From: Isoetes taiwanensis
Taxonomy: Eukaryota; Streptophyta; Lycopodiopsida; Isoetales; Isoetaceae
Direction of reading: 5' to 3'
Assembly: GCA_021234155.1 (NCBI GenBank)
Contig: JAJEKV010000131.1
Span: forward strand, 1,785,288-1,849,287
Length of the DNA stretch: 64,000 nt
Shown here: positions 22,606 through 34,000 of the stretch, in pieces
Layout of the letters: the number at the start of each line of letters is the position of its first letter
Numbering within the stretch: the stretch's first letter is position 1
Notes under the pieces: generated by a model
The model's input: the letters and a program-made list of their open reading frames with translations, nothing else
The model's database searches: none
Told to the model about the DNA's origin: nothing
Position numbers and translations under genes: made by a program

Positions 22606-23530
22606 AACTTTGACGATACGAGATGGAGGAAGGAATGAAGGAAGGAAGAAAGGTATTTTTATCGTCCACGGAGACCAATCGGTCTATGGGACCCAATACA
22701 AAAGCGCAGCAAGCGGATTACTACCCAGATTAAAAAACCCCCGCCCCGAAGGGTTTTCGAGGGGAAAACCATGGCAGCAATCAGTCTGCTGACAAACTGT
22801 TCTAATATACAAAACGCAAAAACACACAAATATATACACTCATGCACCGCACCCGTAGTGCCTGATCAGCGGGCAGCCAGGCGGGGGCAAAGGTGAGCTC
22901 GCAGATCCAGTACCTCCTGAATGTACGACCCCAGAGCACGTACTGACGGTGTGTTCATCAGCAAATGTAGGGGCAAGTCCGGCCGTACAAAGGGAGCGTA
23001 TTTGGCCCGGATCTGACTGAATGCTGGACAACTCTGGAAAGTGTGAGACTCATCCTCAATGGCACCCGTTTGACAGCACTGACAGAGCCTGTCCTGGCGA
23101 GGCTCCCCAATCCACCTGCTCGTCTCGATGCGAAGATGGTGGGCACCTGTGCGAATGGAGGCAATGAGTCTGTGCTTTTTCAGGGGCAGCTGGGAACGCA
23201 GGTAGAGCTGCGGGCCCCGGGCTAACATGGGGTTGATGTGCTCCTTGTAATGGGCCGTTTCGACCTGCTCTAGAGCGCCGGGGTCCCAGAGCTTGCCAAG
23301 GAAGCAAGCATCCAAGTACTCCCGCAGGCTGTCACGATCGGCCTCTGTGTCCACCTGCACGCACCTGTGCTCCTGCACGTTCCATCGCGAACCACTGATC
23401 TCTCTTACCCCTCCAACAGGCCCTGAGCTGCTGCGGAGAATTCCTTTGAGCGAGATACCCACTTCTAAGTTGGATTCTAATCCACTAGCACCTATGATAT
23501 TCTTTAGGCGAAGGTAATAATGTTAAGTTA
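22606..23530 (-). mobile_element. LINE 3' end, 5'-truncated copy B, with C-terminal reverse-transcriptase ORF
   Basis: The minus strand is open from about 23517 to 22866. It encodes the C-terminal region downstream of a LINE reverse transcriptase: LIASIRTGAHHLRIETSRW, then RLCQCCQTGAIEDESHTFQS with a C-x2-C / H-x4-C zinc knuckle, ending LCPRLAAR. Fingers and palm of the polymerase are missing, so it is 5'-truncated. The 3' untranslated region has a hairpin (AAAACCCTTCGGGGCGGGGG then TTTT, about 22733-22760) and GGTCCCATAGACCGATTGGT. It ends in a TTCC-type simple-repeat tail at about 22620-22655. Base composition is more GC-rich than the surroundings. Confidence 0.78.
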
Positions 23531-26118
23531 TCGACATTTCAAACCCAGAGCTTCAAATATTTTCCCAAACAAATGTGTGAATAGCGATTCTCCTTCATCC
23601 CGCCATGACTTAATCTACATTAAGTTCGTATGCTTCATATGATCCATTATTTGACTCCATATACTGGGGTTAAGTAAAATTTAAAGAGATGACGATAGCT
23701 AATATAATTTTCCATAGTCTGTAAGCATCGGCTCGTCTCACTTTTTAGAAAAGTGAATTTTGTTGGCCTAGGCAAACAAATCATCGTAATTCTTAACGAT
23801 GCCTACTTAGATCGCCCAAATTAGCTATTCTTTTCGGTATGGATCCAAACTCTGGATACATTCACCTCGTTATTCCAAACCTTCACCATTTCTACACGAT
23901 TACTTATGTATTAATGGGATATTTAATGTTCCGCTTAGTCATTAACCTCTAGAGAAGCTCTGCCTAGTTCAGCTTTCTATGCATATGTCGTACTACACTT
24001 GCTGCATACCGACTCCTACCTCACCATATCTACATGTAAACCATTTGAATTTGTCACTATACCTTCCTAAGAGTATGTGTATGATTGCCACCAATGATCT
24101 ACATGGAGCTACATTACCTACCATGTCACTTAATCAGTTACTTTTCCTTAAACCATGTTTCGTCCAAATAGCTTGAACCACTAAGGCAATATTATTTTAT
24201 ATAATCTACCTTGTATCCTGCAGTTTCGTAACTCAACCACTTAAATTAATCTCACACTTTTATTTTATACGGATACAAGTCAGTCAATTCAATCGAAAAT
24301 AAAATCCTACATCTCCTGCTGTATTAAGAGGGTCGTTACGCAACCCATATCACCTTCAAAGTATCTGCATACCGGATATATGCCCTGCGACCATTAGCCT
24401 CATGCCTTTTAAATGTTTCCTTCCATATTCATCTCACCTTGAGATATGCATTTCGTATTCAAACATTTTGTAATACACCTAGGGGGTTATTGAGTAACAA
24501 ATTGACATAAGTATTGACCTTAGGATAGAATAGTAAATTAGACTTTAGAAGGAATAATAACATGGAAATTATAGTTGTAAATGAACTTTGGAGTTATCTG
24601 CATTATACTTTTCAAAAATTTAGTTACAGATATGCATATGATGTATATGACATCCTATTCACCTTCTTTAAAGACTACTCTTTGACTTGGACCATATTGA
24701 CTTAACTTCGGGAGATGAGTATTGTCAAATCTTCATCATTCCTAAGTAAATATCATTAATTATCCTATTATCCATAATTGAGTGGTCTTTAATTTGTATT
24801 TATGATCCAAGTGTTAAACACATGTTGCATTTTTTTTTGTATCAGAGCTAGAGTTCCCGATCATTAACCATTGTCGGTTATTGTGGCAAAGGAAGTTGGT
24901 TATCAGGCTATGACAATGAGAAGTCATTCATATTGGAGTTATGGGAAACCAAGAAGGAAGAAACTTCTTGGGGAAGTTATGTACCCGAGATATCTAGCCA
25001 TGACGGGGGGGAGGGAGTTTAAAATTTAGTTTTCACGTTCCAAACCTAGTACCTAATCTTGATGTCCCCAAACATTAATAGTCATCCAAATTAATCTTAA
25101 ATCTTGTAGTGGTAAGGGTAGTCAACCTCAATGGAGTGGAACATAGGCTTAGATATGTCTTGTATCTTGGATATCTTGGTTCACCTATAGAAAATAATGA
25201 CTGCAGAGAATTTACAGATTATCATGAGAGTTATGATGAAAATGTTGTCATTCAAATGTTGGTCCAAATATTGCAGGAAGTGTAGTAACAGTCTGCACTA
25301 AAATCATGTTTTTGTCCCATAAAGTGCAAGAGAAATGAGAGACTTCCAAGATAGAAGTAAAAGAGATAGGAAACAGACGACGGGTGTAATTTACAAAACT
25401 GCTTTTACAATTTTATGAAAGAGTTTTCTTGGACATGGCCAACCCAGGTTACTTTGACATAGAATATCGGAACAACTTTGGTAAGTGTGGCGTGGGGCTT
25501 GATGACGTGTTCCCCCATGAGGACATGGGTAAATTTTTAGCATGGGAGAATGTAATTGGATAACAAATTAACATAAGTATTGACCTTAGAATAGAATAGT
25601 ACATTAGACCTTAGGAAGGAATAATAACATGGAAATTATAGTTGTAGATGAACTTTGGAGTTATCTGCATTATACTTTTCAAAAATTTAGTTACAGGTGT
25701 GTATATGATATATATGGCATCCTATTCACCTTCTTTAGAGACTACTCTTCCCGTAACTTGGACCATATTGTCTTAACTTCGGGAGATGAGGATTGTCAAA
25801 TCTTTACCGTTCCTACGTAAATATCATTAATTATTCTTTTATCGATAATTTGAGTGAGATTTATATTAATGATCCAAATGTTAAACGCATTAGGAGCGTT
25901 GCACATTTCCATGAATCTATATGTCACATTCTGCGTGACGTGAATTCTTCTAGACTTATAAATTGCACATTACAAGTCATTTCAAAATTGATCACTCTGA
26001 ACATGACAACTTTTGTGCGACTTATAATCTCACATTACCGCGTTACGGAGGGGAAACTTCCTTCCAACATGTCATGTGTTGCCCAATCGCAACAACATCC
26101 TCTTTAAGGTGGGGAGAA
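23531..26118 (+). mobile_element. Decayed LTR-retrotransposon interior (host of a nested TRIM)
   Basis: No gag or pol domain is readable. The right edge, AAGGTGGGGAGAA at about 26106-26118, is a good polypurine tract immediately before a TG-starting LTR, which marks this as the 3' part of an internal region. The TRIM at 24469-25903 interrupts it. Identification rests on the polypurine tract and LTR only. Confidence 0.4.
24469..25903 (+). mobile_element. TRIM (terminal-repeat retrotransposon in miniature), complete with target-site duplication
   Basis: Two direct LTRs, 24469-24829 (361 bp) and 25551-25903 (353 bp), each start TGTAAT and end TTGCA. They share long identical blocks such as GGAGTTATCTGCATTATACT. 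A 5-bp target duplication CATTT flanks the element (24464-24468 and 25904-25908). Shortly after the left LTR lies TGTATCAGAGC (24838-24848), close to the initiator-methionine tRNA primer-binding sequence TGGTATCAGAGC. Just before the right LTR lies a purine tract, GCATGGGAGAA (about 25540-25550). The 721-bp interior has no gag-pol, so the element is non-autonomous. The LTRs differ at many sites, so insertion is not recent. Confidence 0.85.
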
Positions 26119-27527
26119 TGTGACGTTCCATATATTTATACCTATATGTACAAATACATATGTCACCACGGGTATGTAATGGTAAATTGGCCATTATTGA
26201 ATAAGCCAAAGGGATTAAAGTTAGCTATGTTAATTTGTCATTTAATTAAATAGCTAAATACCCAAGATAGTTAATTAATAACTAATTATATTAGCTAATT
26301 AGTGATCAATTAGCTAAGCAAATGCCACTTGGGCCAAATCAATTGGCCCAAGAGAACTTGCTATTTTTGGCCTAATCAATTTGGGGGCTTCATCTCCAAG
26401 TTGCCCCAATTCAATTTGGGGGCAATTGGAGAAGGAGGAGCATATTCAACCAGCAAGGCATGGAGAACCTGAGAGATGGGATATCTAGCTCAGATACCAG
26501 TTAGTAGGCTTAGTTAGCTTGAGATTCTAGATAGAGATTAACCTTTGGTTGTTTAGATGGATGCTTAACCTCTTATTGATGTTCTATTTCAAGTTATGAA
26601 TGGATGAATTATGGTTGTTCTTATGCTACCTCCTATGTTTGTGGGGATTAAGGGAGGTAGAGACCTAAAGGCCATGTAGAAGTAGAGATGCTCCTAGCTA
26701 GACTCCTTTGAATCCCATTAAATGTGGCCTGTGCACAAGAGTCCACCTGGCTGGGGATGGTTTGTTGTGGTTCAACACCATACAACGGACATGGGTGGAA
26801 CCTTGCCTAGCATGGCTATAAGGATTCCTATAGTGTGCTAGGCTTATAGTCGGTCACTGTGTGTGGACCATGTATGGGTCTGACACCCCCTGGGCACAGG
26901 AGACATGCCTATAGGGATGTCCTAGCCTCGATGAGCATGGCTGGGGCCGGCTTGTGGATTTTGGGGGTTTAAATCCAGTCTGGGGGGGGTGCCCGGTGGC
27001 ACCACGATCCTCTAGCCACCTATATGGAACCATCGCGCCCGGGAGGGGATTCACTCTTTTCCTGCCGCATTGGACCAGGGAGATGCAACCTGGAGTAGTC
27101 TCATAGGGTGATTCCATAAGATTATATATCACCAGAAGTTACAACCACGTCATAGCATGTTCCAGCCTATCTGCAAAGTATGCACAGAAGGGGCGGATGG
27201 AGTGGACTACCTTAGTCATTGTTCTATGCCAGCCAACGCCATCGTCATGATTCCATCTGTTGTTATCCGGAGGCCCTGTCCGTCAGTTGACCCCCTTGAG
27301 TCTAAGCCCTGGGTATAACCTTCGTTTATGGTGCATTTTCTATGTTATATTGGTGTTATATTGACGTTGTCTCGATGATGGATAGGCCACCCTTCGGGGT
27401 GGCATATTATTATGTATGTTGTATAGGGTGCTAACATGTATGTACGCTTCTGCTATATAGGATTCCCATAGAAAGTGTGGGACGAATGACACCTCTGCGT
27501 CCTTTACCTAGACACTTGGTCATTACA
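26119..27527 (+). mobile_element. Ty3/gypsy-like LTR
   Basis: Starts TGTGACGTTCC directly after a polypurine tract and ends with CATTACA, followed by AGTGGTCCAAGTCAGA, which resembles a degenerate primer-binding site. Length 1,409 bp. Plant gypsy LTRs commonly begin TGTGACG after GGGGAGAA. Both a polypurine tract on the left and a primer site on the right suggest a tandem LTR-interior-LTR arrangement. The right end is the less certain boundary; GGGACGAATGACA near 27491 is an alternative. Confidence 0.5.
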
Positions 27528-29078
27528 AGTGGTCCAAGTCAGACGGAGGGCCTTTCCATGGTGATAGAGTTGCCATGGGAGGGGAATTTCCCATATTTAT
27601 ACGATGGAAGCATCGTATAGGTTCGGGGGGAAACCATGTTATTTCTTCTATATTGCCATGTAGATTGGAGGTATAATGGCAAAGGTGACATATTCTTTTG
27701 TAAAGTGCTTTTGATTGCCGGAAGGCAAACTCTAGGGATGGAGGGCATGAAAATGGAATATACCAAGGATATTCGAAATGGAAGGTGGAGATACAGAGGA
27801 AGATGATTTGAAGGTCGCGATGAAATATTAGGGAGTGACCTCGTCAAAGTCGTATGAACTGGGAAACACTGCCAGTTCGATAGAGCTCATGCATGCAGCA
27901 GTCGAGATTGACTTCGACTGGAATTTTTCTTCTATTTGTTTTCCCATTCATGCCACTGCTATTCGTTCTTTTGTTCTTTGCAATAGGAGTTTTGGGTGTT
28001 CAGAAAATGCGTTCTCTGCAATAGGAGTTCTGGGTGCCCAAAAGACGAGGTTTCAAAGCAGCATTCATTACCCGGGATTGCTTCAATCCAACAATATTTG
28101 AACTCTTTCAAGGATCTTTTACCACTGCGGAGTCTCATGATACCGCACGGAAGGCTACAAGAAAAATTGTGGTTTGTTTCCTCGAGTTACAACATTTTTC
28201 AAAGGGTTTTGCTTTGACAAACACAGAAGGGTTTTGGGAAAATTCCTTTTCATCTGGCAAATTAAATGGGCATGACAGGTATATTTCGTAAAAATGAAGA
28301 TTGCCGCTATAGATGCTTCAAAGCTATTGTAAAAAGTTTCTTACTACTTTCAAGTCCGTAGTGACAATTTTTCTTGTAAGAAGACCACATTTAGTTAGAC
28401 TTATGTTTTGTCAGGCTTATGTTTTATTTTTCGCTTTTTTTTTTTGTGGGAAATTGTTTCTACTCTGGTAAGCAACCATCATATCCCGCAATTGAACTTT
28501 TAAAAGCTCTGCAATGGGAGGCACCAACTGTATATCTCTTTCATGCTATGCCAATGCAAAACATACATGCCATAGCTTCAAGCTTATTAGATAATCATGC
28601 TTCTTCTTTTCTTGCATTTATGCTCCGAATTTCTATTCTTGCTCATATTTTTCCCATTTAGCAAAAGGAACCCAACTTAGATTTTTTCGTTCATGAGGGC
28701 CCTTTGTGCGACAACAATTTGTTGCTATTAAATTGTAAGTGAGGTGGAGGTCTACACCATCACCCTGAGTAGTAATCTACTTTTATTGTCATGCAGCCAA
28801 GATTCTTGACATCTTTGTCGTTCAGGTGCCAAGTAAAAGGGCTATGTGCCTATAGAGCAACCCATACTCCAAAAGTGTAAACCACGTTTGGAGAATTTTT
28901 CCTCCAAGTTTCTAATTTTTGTTTCCTTCCAAGGAAGCTTTTGTTCCTAGCAGAGCTGCCATTTCCAAGCAATCGTGATCTAACATTTTAGGAAGCCGAA
29001 AGAATCGTTTTTTTCAATTATCTTTCAATTACTTGTGGATCTAAAATTGTAGGGTCTAGGTTAGATGCGAGCAAAAGT
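27528..29078. other. Probable retrotransposon interior and unassigned sequence
   Basis: Follows the LTR. An ORF at 28034-28291 (RRGFKAAFITRDCFNPTIFE...) is not recognised. ATTCTTTTGTTCTTTGCAAT-like and GCAATAGGAGTT blocks repeat near 27980-28030. No domain could be assigned. Confidence 0.4.
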
Positions 29079-29159
29079 TGTCAAGAATGGGATTTGAACC
29101 CATGCCCTTTCGGACCAGTACCTGAAACTGGCGCCTTAGACCAACTCGGCCATCTTGAC
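29079..29159 (-). tRNA. tRNA-Leu (anticodon CAG)
   Basis: The minus strand reads GTCAAGATGGCCGAGTTGGT at the 5' end and GGGTTCAAATCCCATTCTTG then ACA at the 3' end. Acceptor stem GTCAAGA/TCTTGAC pairs perfectly with discriminator A. The anticodon stem-loop CCAGT-TTCAGGT-ACTGG gives anticodon CAG. A class II variable arm (GTCCGAAAGGGC region) and T-loop TTCAAAT are present. Length 81 nt, no intron, no encoded CCA. It lies about 90 bp upstream of the TMEM33-like gene in divergent orientation. Confidence 0.95.
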
Positions 29160-29247
29160 GTTGTGTCAAACTTTCGATTAATGCTATTTATTCGCTATAA
29201 AGAATTCTCAAACATTACCACACTAAACTAAAGAGCAGAGGAGGAAC

Positions 29248-32164
29248 ATGGCGTCGCAAGAAGAGCAACAGCGCAAGCGGGAGTCTGCTACAGCTTATGA
29301 TTATGATGCTGATCCCCGCTGGTCTGATTATTGGTCCAACGTCTTGTTGCCGTCGCATCTGGGAACACAGCCAGAAGTATTACGACACTTCAAGTTCAAA
29401 TTTTACCAGCGCTACATTGTATGTTCCTGTTTTGATTCACATTCCTGTTTTGCTTATCTTATTCCCTGCTGGAAGTGATCTACGTTTCAACATGGAAACA
29501 TTCTGAAAAACCTAAATTTTTAGGGTGATCCCAAAGCAGTTCATTTCACTAGTTATCACAATATTCCTTTCTTTCTCACTACATTATAGAAGCCATTTTG
29601 CAGATCGCTTAGTTACGGAAATGCTTTTTAGTTTCTTGGATCTTCATATTCCATCAATGCGCAGTATACCAACGCCCTTTCTCTTCTTCTCGCAAGGACT
29701 AAAAAATCAAAGGAAATTGTAAAGATAGATCATACCATGGAAAGCAAGGAAAATTTGTTGATATATACTGTAGACAGAGCAGGATTTTTCCCATCATCCA
29801 GTACTGGAATACAATAAATTGGATCTCTATTTGGGCAAAGGAGATATCAGAAAACTTGGAAAATGTGGGCTTAATTAAGTTGCTTATTCTTTTCCGTATC
29901 CATTTTTCACACAAAAGGATCCCAAATTCACCCTTTATACGGTAGTTTTTCTGATCTGTTGTGCTGTTTAATCTGGGGATGTGTTGAAATCTTCTGACTA
30001 ATTGTGCTTGTTTGTCAATCATAGAGCATTAATCTCTATTTTGATATCTTTGCTCTGCCAAATTCGTTTTCATGGCCAAGCCTAAAATGGAAAGTTCTCC
30101 ATTTGTGGCAGTTATGCTTTGGTCACTCATCAGTAAATCATATCTATTTCAGGATTCAGATCTCCACGTCGAACCACTTGCTACTGTTACATCTTCAAGG
30201 TCCTCAGCTTCAGCAGCAAGGCAAACACCATCTTCGCCACAACAACGTACTTACGTAGGTAAGCTAATTGTCTTTTGTTACATTGAACAAGAATCAACAA
30301 CTGCTTAAAATTATCTGTTGAAATTTAGGTGGTGATAGGAGGCATTCAGCTCCTCCACCTGCTAATGCAACGCTGCGAAGAATGGATCAGCAATCTTTTC
30401 AGTTTTTTGCCAATGCCTGGGTAACATGCATTTCACTGTTTGTTTAGCTGGTTGTTTTTAGTTCTTTTGAAATATCTGATATGCAAACGTGATGTTACAG
30501 GTGACTATTATGGCAATACTGGCATTAGTTACATTTGCATCATTTCCATTGTTGGACAAGGCATACCGGTTGGCTTTCTTGGGGACGGCAGTCACCTGCT
30601 TGCATTCTGTAGTAGTACAGTACGGGGTACATTTTACGCATACTTTCATGGACTTCCTCTGCGGAGCAGATAAACATGATCTGCTTGCATTGTAAAAGTA
30701 AAAAAGTGCACTCTTGTTGCTTGCTGGTGACCATAGAGGAATAAGATGTGTGGTTATATAGCGTGATAAGGATGCTCTCCTGTCTATTAATTGGGGAAAG
30801 AATATGCCAAGCTTGTGGAAATAAGGAAGGATTTGTGTTCATATCTCCTCTCCTCATTGCATCCAATAATGCTTAAAATGAAAATTAACTCAGTGGCCTC
30901 AATACTGATGAGCAGATTAGGTGCAATAAGTTGGGACGTTCAACTTTGGGGCTATTGCAACAAAGTGAACTTTGAAGTTCACCGTGTGGACGGGAGCCTA
31001 TGAGTGCTTAGCTTTTGTATCAATTGAATACACTTTTTAGATTCCTTGGATCTTCGTAGTTTTACATACTATGTTCTATTTCAGCCTGTTCCAGGAATTC
31101 AATTTAATTTAAGTATGTTCTCTGTAGATGCCTCGCACTTGGAACATAGAAGGCATACGAACATGGTTGCAATCAGTGGTTGCGGGAAAAGATTTTCTCT
31201 ATATTCTCTTCTCAATAGCGTTCATTACACCAGCTTTTCCACTAAAAGGTAATAGTGTTTGTATATGTTACTTAGCTTTATGAGGACTAAACTGCAAAAG
31301 GCTGAAATGGATGGTTTAGCTATATCCTCTAGTAATTTTGGTTTTTACCATGTGTCTCTCCACTGTCATGAATAAAAAATGTTAGGGGCATGTATTATGC
31401 ATTTTCCTACAACTCTGGACAATCTGATGTCCCATATGTTGATTCTAGTTGCTGTGGTACCAATACTTTGTCGATCTCTAGAGCAAGTTGCATATTATTT
31501 GAGACGGAACTTCAGCAATACACAAATCTACAGGTTATTTAACATTCTATTTAAGCCGTTCTGTTTTTTATAATGTTGTTGTAATATAGATCCATGATCG
31601 TGTTTCTTGAACAGAAATTACTTGGAGCAGCCTTGTGTATGGCTGATTACAAATACAAACACATTGCGCACTGTGAGCTCAAATTCAGAAATTGGCCTTG
31701 GATTTCTACTGATATTTTTGCTTCTTACGTATGAGATAAACCCCATTTAACTCTTCTTCATTTTTCATTGTTTCCTTATATGGAGCTCAGCAATAGTATT
31801 AAGTTGCTTATCTTGTCATTATCTATTTCTTGTTATTGGATTTCCTAGTATGACTTTTCTAATGAGAATTTGTGTCATTGAGGGGCAGTGTTCAACGCAA
31901 CATTATCCAAACATTTATTTATTGGCAGGTTTGTTTCATCATTTTAGATTTTTCTGGTTGCTGCTAAGTATTACCAATCAACACTTGATTATCATGACTT
32001 GCATTGTGCAGTTGTTGAAGCTGATGTACCACGCACCAACTACAGCTGGTTATCATCGAAGCTCATGGAACAAAATTGGAATGCATGCCAATCCTTTTGT
32101 TCAACGTTATGCACAGTTTTTGGAAGGGCCAATTGGTTTTGGTCGCCGATGGTTCCAAGGCTAG
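29248..32164 (+). CDS. TMEM33/Pom33-like multi-pass membrane protein, nine exons
   Basis: Nine exons join into an intact 318-residue protein: 29248-29418, 30153-30258, 30329-30420, 30501-30626, 31128-31248, 31386-31533, 31615-31728, 31883-31928 and 32012-32164. Every junction is GT-AG and keeps frame. The N-terminus (MASQEEQQRKRESA, DPRWSDYWSNVLLPSHLG) is hydrophilic. Membrane segments include VTIMAILALVTFASFPLL, FLYILFSIAFITPAFPL, MLILVAVVPILC and IGLGFLLIFLLLT. Conserved plant-family blocks are CRSLEQVAYYLRRNF, NIIQTFIYWQLLKLMYHAP and AGYHRSSWNKIG. Known: TMEM33/Pom33 proteins act in the ER and nuclear envelope on tubule shaping and pore assembly. Inferred: the same location here. This is the only host gene in the window without a visible lesion. 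Confidence 0.85.
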
Positions 32165-32809
32165 CTATCTTGTGTAAAATAGAGAGCTTGATTGATGGCC
32201 ACCTTCAGATTTGCACACTTGATTGATAACTTACACAAGCAAATATATCACATAAACTCACAAAGGAAGCGCGGAGAGTGCTTTTTGATTTTGACATTGT
32301 TTTAGTACCGGCAAATTTAGGTGTAAAACACTTGAATTTCTCAAGACATGTTCTGAGTATAAAATATATTAGTCAGAGCACAGATCTCTTTTTCAAACAT
32401 GGGAACCATATGAACAATTTTTGCTAGCCTATGGTTACATATTTTCAATTTTAGGGAAATCATGGTAAAAGCTAGGTTGGTCTTGTTGATGACTTTATTT
32501 GATGGCGCTATTTGATTACGCTATTTCGGTCTCCGACTGTGCTCTGTTCTACCCTGTGTAAATTGAGCAAGCAAGGGCCTGTGACGGAGCTTGAAAAATG
32601 GCGGGCCATTTTGCATGACTTCGTACCCTTTGTTCGGGGAAATAGGATTATGCTGCATTTAGGCCAGCGTCCTTTCATTTTTATCTGGAGTACTAAGAAA
32701 AATGGCTTATTTTAGCAAGAAAAATTCTTGCGATTTCTAGTGAAATTCCAATTCCACACGGCAGCTTACAAGGCTTTTAAGGAATTTCTTGAACCAAGCT
32801 TCGTATCTC
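32165..32809. other. Intergenic between the TMEM33-like gene and the MULE
   Basis: 3' flank of the membrane-protein gene. No additional gene seen. The 9-bp MULE target copy TCGATTGTG is at 32810-32818. Confidence 0.5.
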
Positions 32810-32818
32810 TCGATTGTG

Positions 32819-34000
32819 GGCTCAGAATAGTCTTACCCTGGTTTCGGGGATCCCGGAGGTAAAAAACCCCTCCTCGTTATCCTTGCCGGGGCTCGGCCGA
32901 ATCCGTTCCAGGACCCCGTTTAGCCGTCTTTACGACCTGCGTGAGGGGTCTGCATAAATCTGGAGCCGTCGACCCAGCGACACATCAGGGCCGTCCCGTG
33001 GTGTTCCATATCGGTATCACCAACGCTGGATCCTTCCCTCAGGAATCCCCAGGCGCTGATCAGCCCTCAGGGATCCTACCAAACCTGGCCGTCTAACCGC
33101 CCAGGCATCGATAGGTGTGTGATCCCCTCCTCCAGGATAAGCCATCGGCGTGGCGATGTCGGCCACCCCGCCTCGCCACGATCGGCCTCGGGATCACCAC
33201 CATGGCCGACTCGGGCCGGCCTCGGGGACCCGTGGAAATCCGGCCTGGGGATCACCCGCGTAGGGACCTTCCTTCCTCGGGATCCCCATCGATAGCGGCG
33301 GACGATTATCCCTTCCTCGGGATCACCCACGAATGCCCCGTAGCGTTATCCCCTCCTCACGGATCCGCCATGATATCTCGGCCACGGACTTATCCCCGGT
33401 CGGCCTCGGATCACCACCATGGATCCGGAGCACCCACGGAAATCCCAGGCCTCGGGGATCACCCCACCCCGATTCCTTCCTCAGGGATCACCCGAAGGCG
33501 ATAGCCGGACCCGATATCGGCCGCGTTATCCCCCTCATCACGTCCCCTGGCCATAGCGGCGCCCGGAATCAGGTGTGTGTGATCGGCCTCCTCGGGACCA
33601 CCATGGCCGGCTCAGGCGGCCTCGGGGACCCGGAAGATCTTTGCCCCTCAGGGATCACCCACACCGCCGGCGCGATTCCTTCCTCCGGGATCACCACCGA
33701 AGGCCGATAGCGGCGGACGATATCGGCCGCGTTATCCTGCCTCGGGATCACCAGCGTGGGGCGATGATCCGATATCACACCTCGTTATCCCGCCTCGGGG
33801 ATCACCACCTCGGTGGTGATTCCTTCCTCAGGATCCCCGCGTGCGATTTGCATGAAAATCGGGCGGTGGCCAGGGCGTGGAATGATCGTCGCGGCCGGTT
33901 TTGAACATGTCGGCCATGCCCAACCATCCCGTCTGGACACACACGGGGCGTCCGGATCCCCCAAAGTCCTTCGGTGAAAACCTCCTCGGGATCACTGCTT
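32819..34000 (+). repeat. Left long TIR of the MULE
   Basis: About 1.18 kb of GC-rich sequence matching the reverse complement of 42785-44377 at many points. Examples are CCTGGTTTCGGGGATCCCGG at the outer end and GCATGAAAATCG...GGCCA, GAACATGTCGGCC and CCAACCATCCCG at the inner end. It is packed with GGGATCACC / GGTGATCCC modules and GATATCGGC. Open frames here arise from repeat composition and are not genes. Confidence 0.85.

Noticed and set aside
28034-28291. 86-codon ORF after the gypsy-like LTR as a gag gene
   Set aside because: No gag motif or zinc knuckle is visible; left as unassigned sequence.
33115-33904. Overlapping open frames on both strands in the GC-rich MULE TIR
   Set aside because: All frames are open because the repeat modules lack A/T-rich stop codons; translations are Pro/Arg/Gly/Ser-rich with no domain, and the same occurs in the right TIR.
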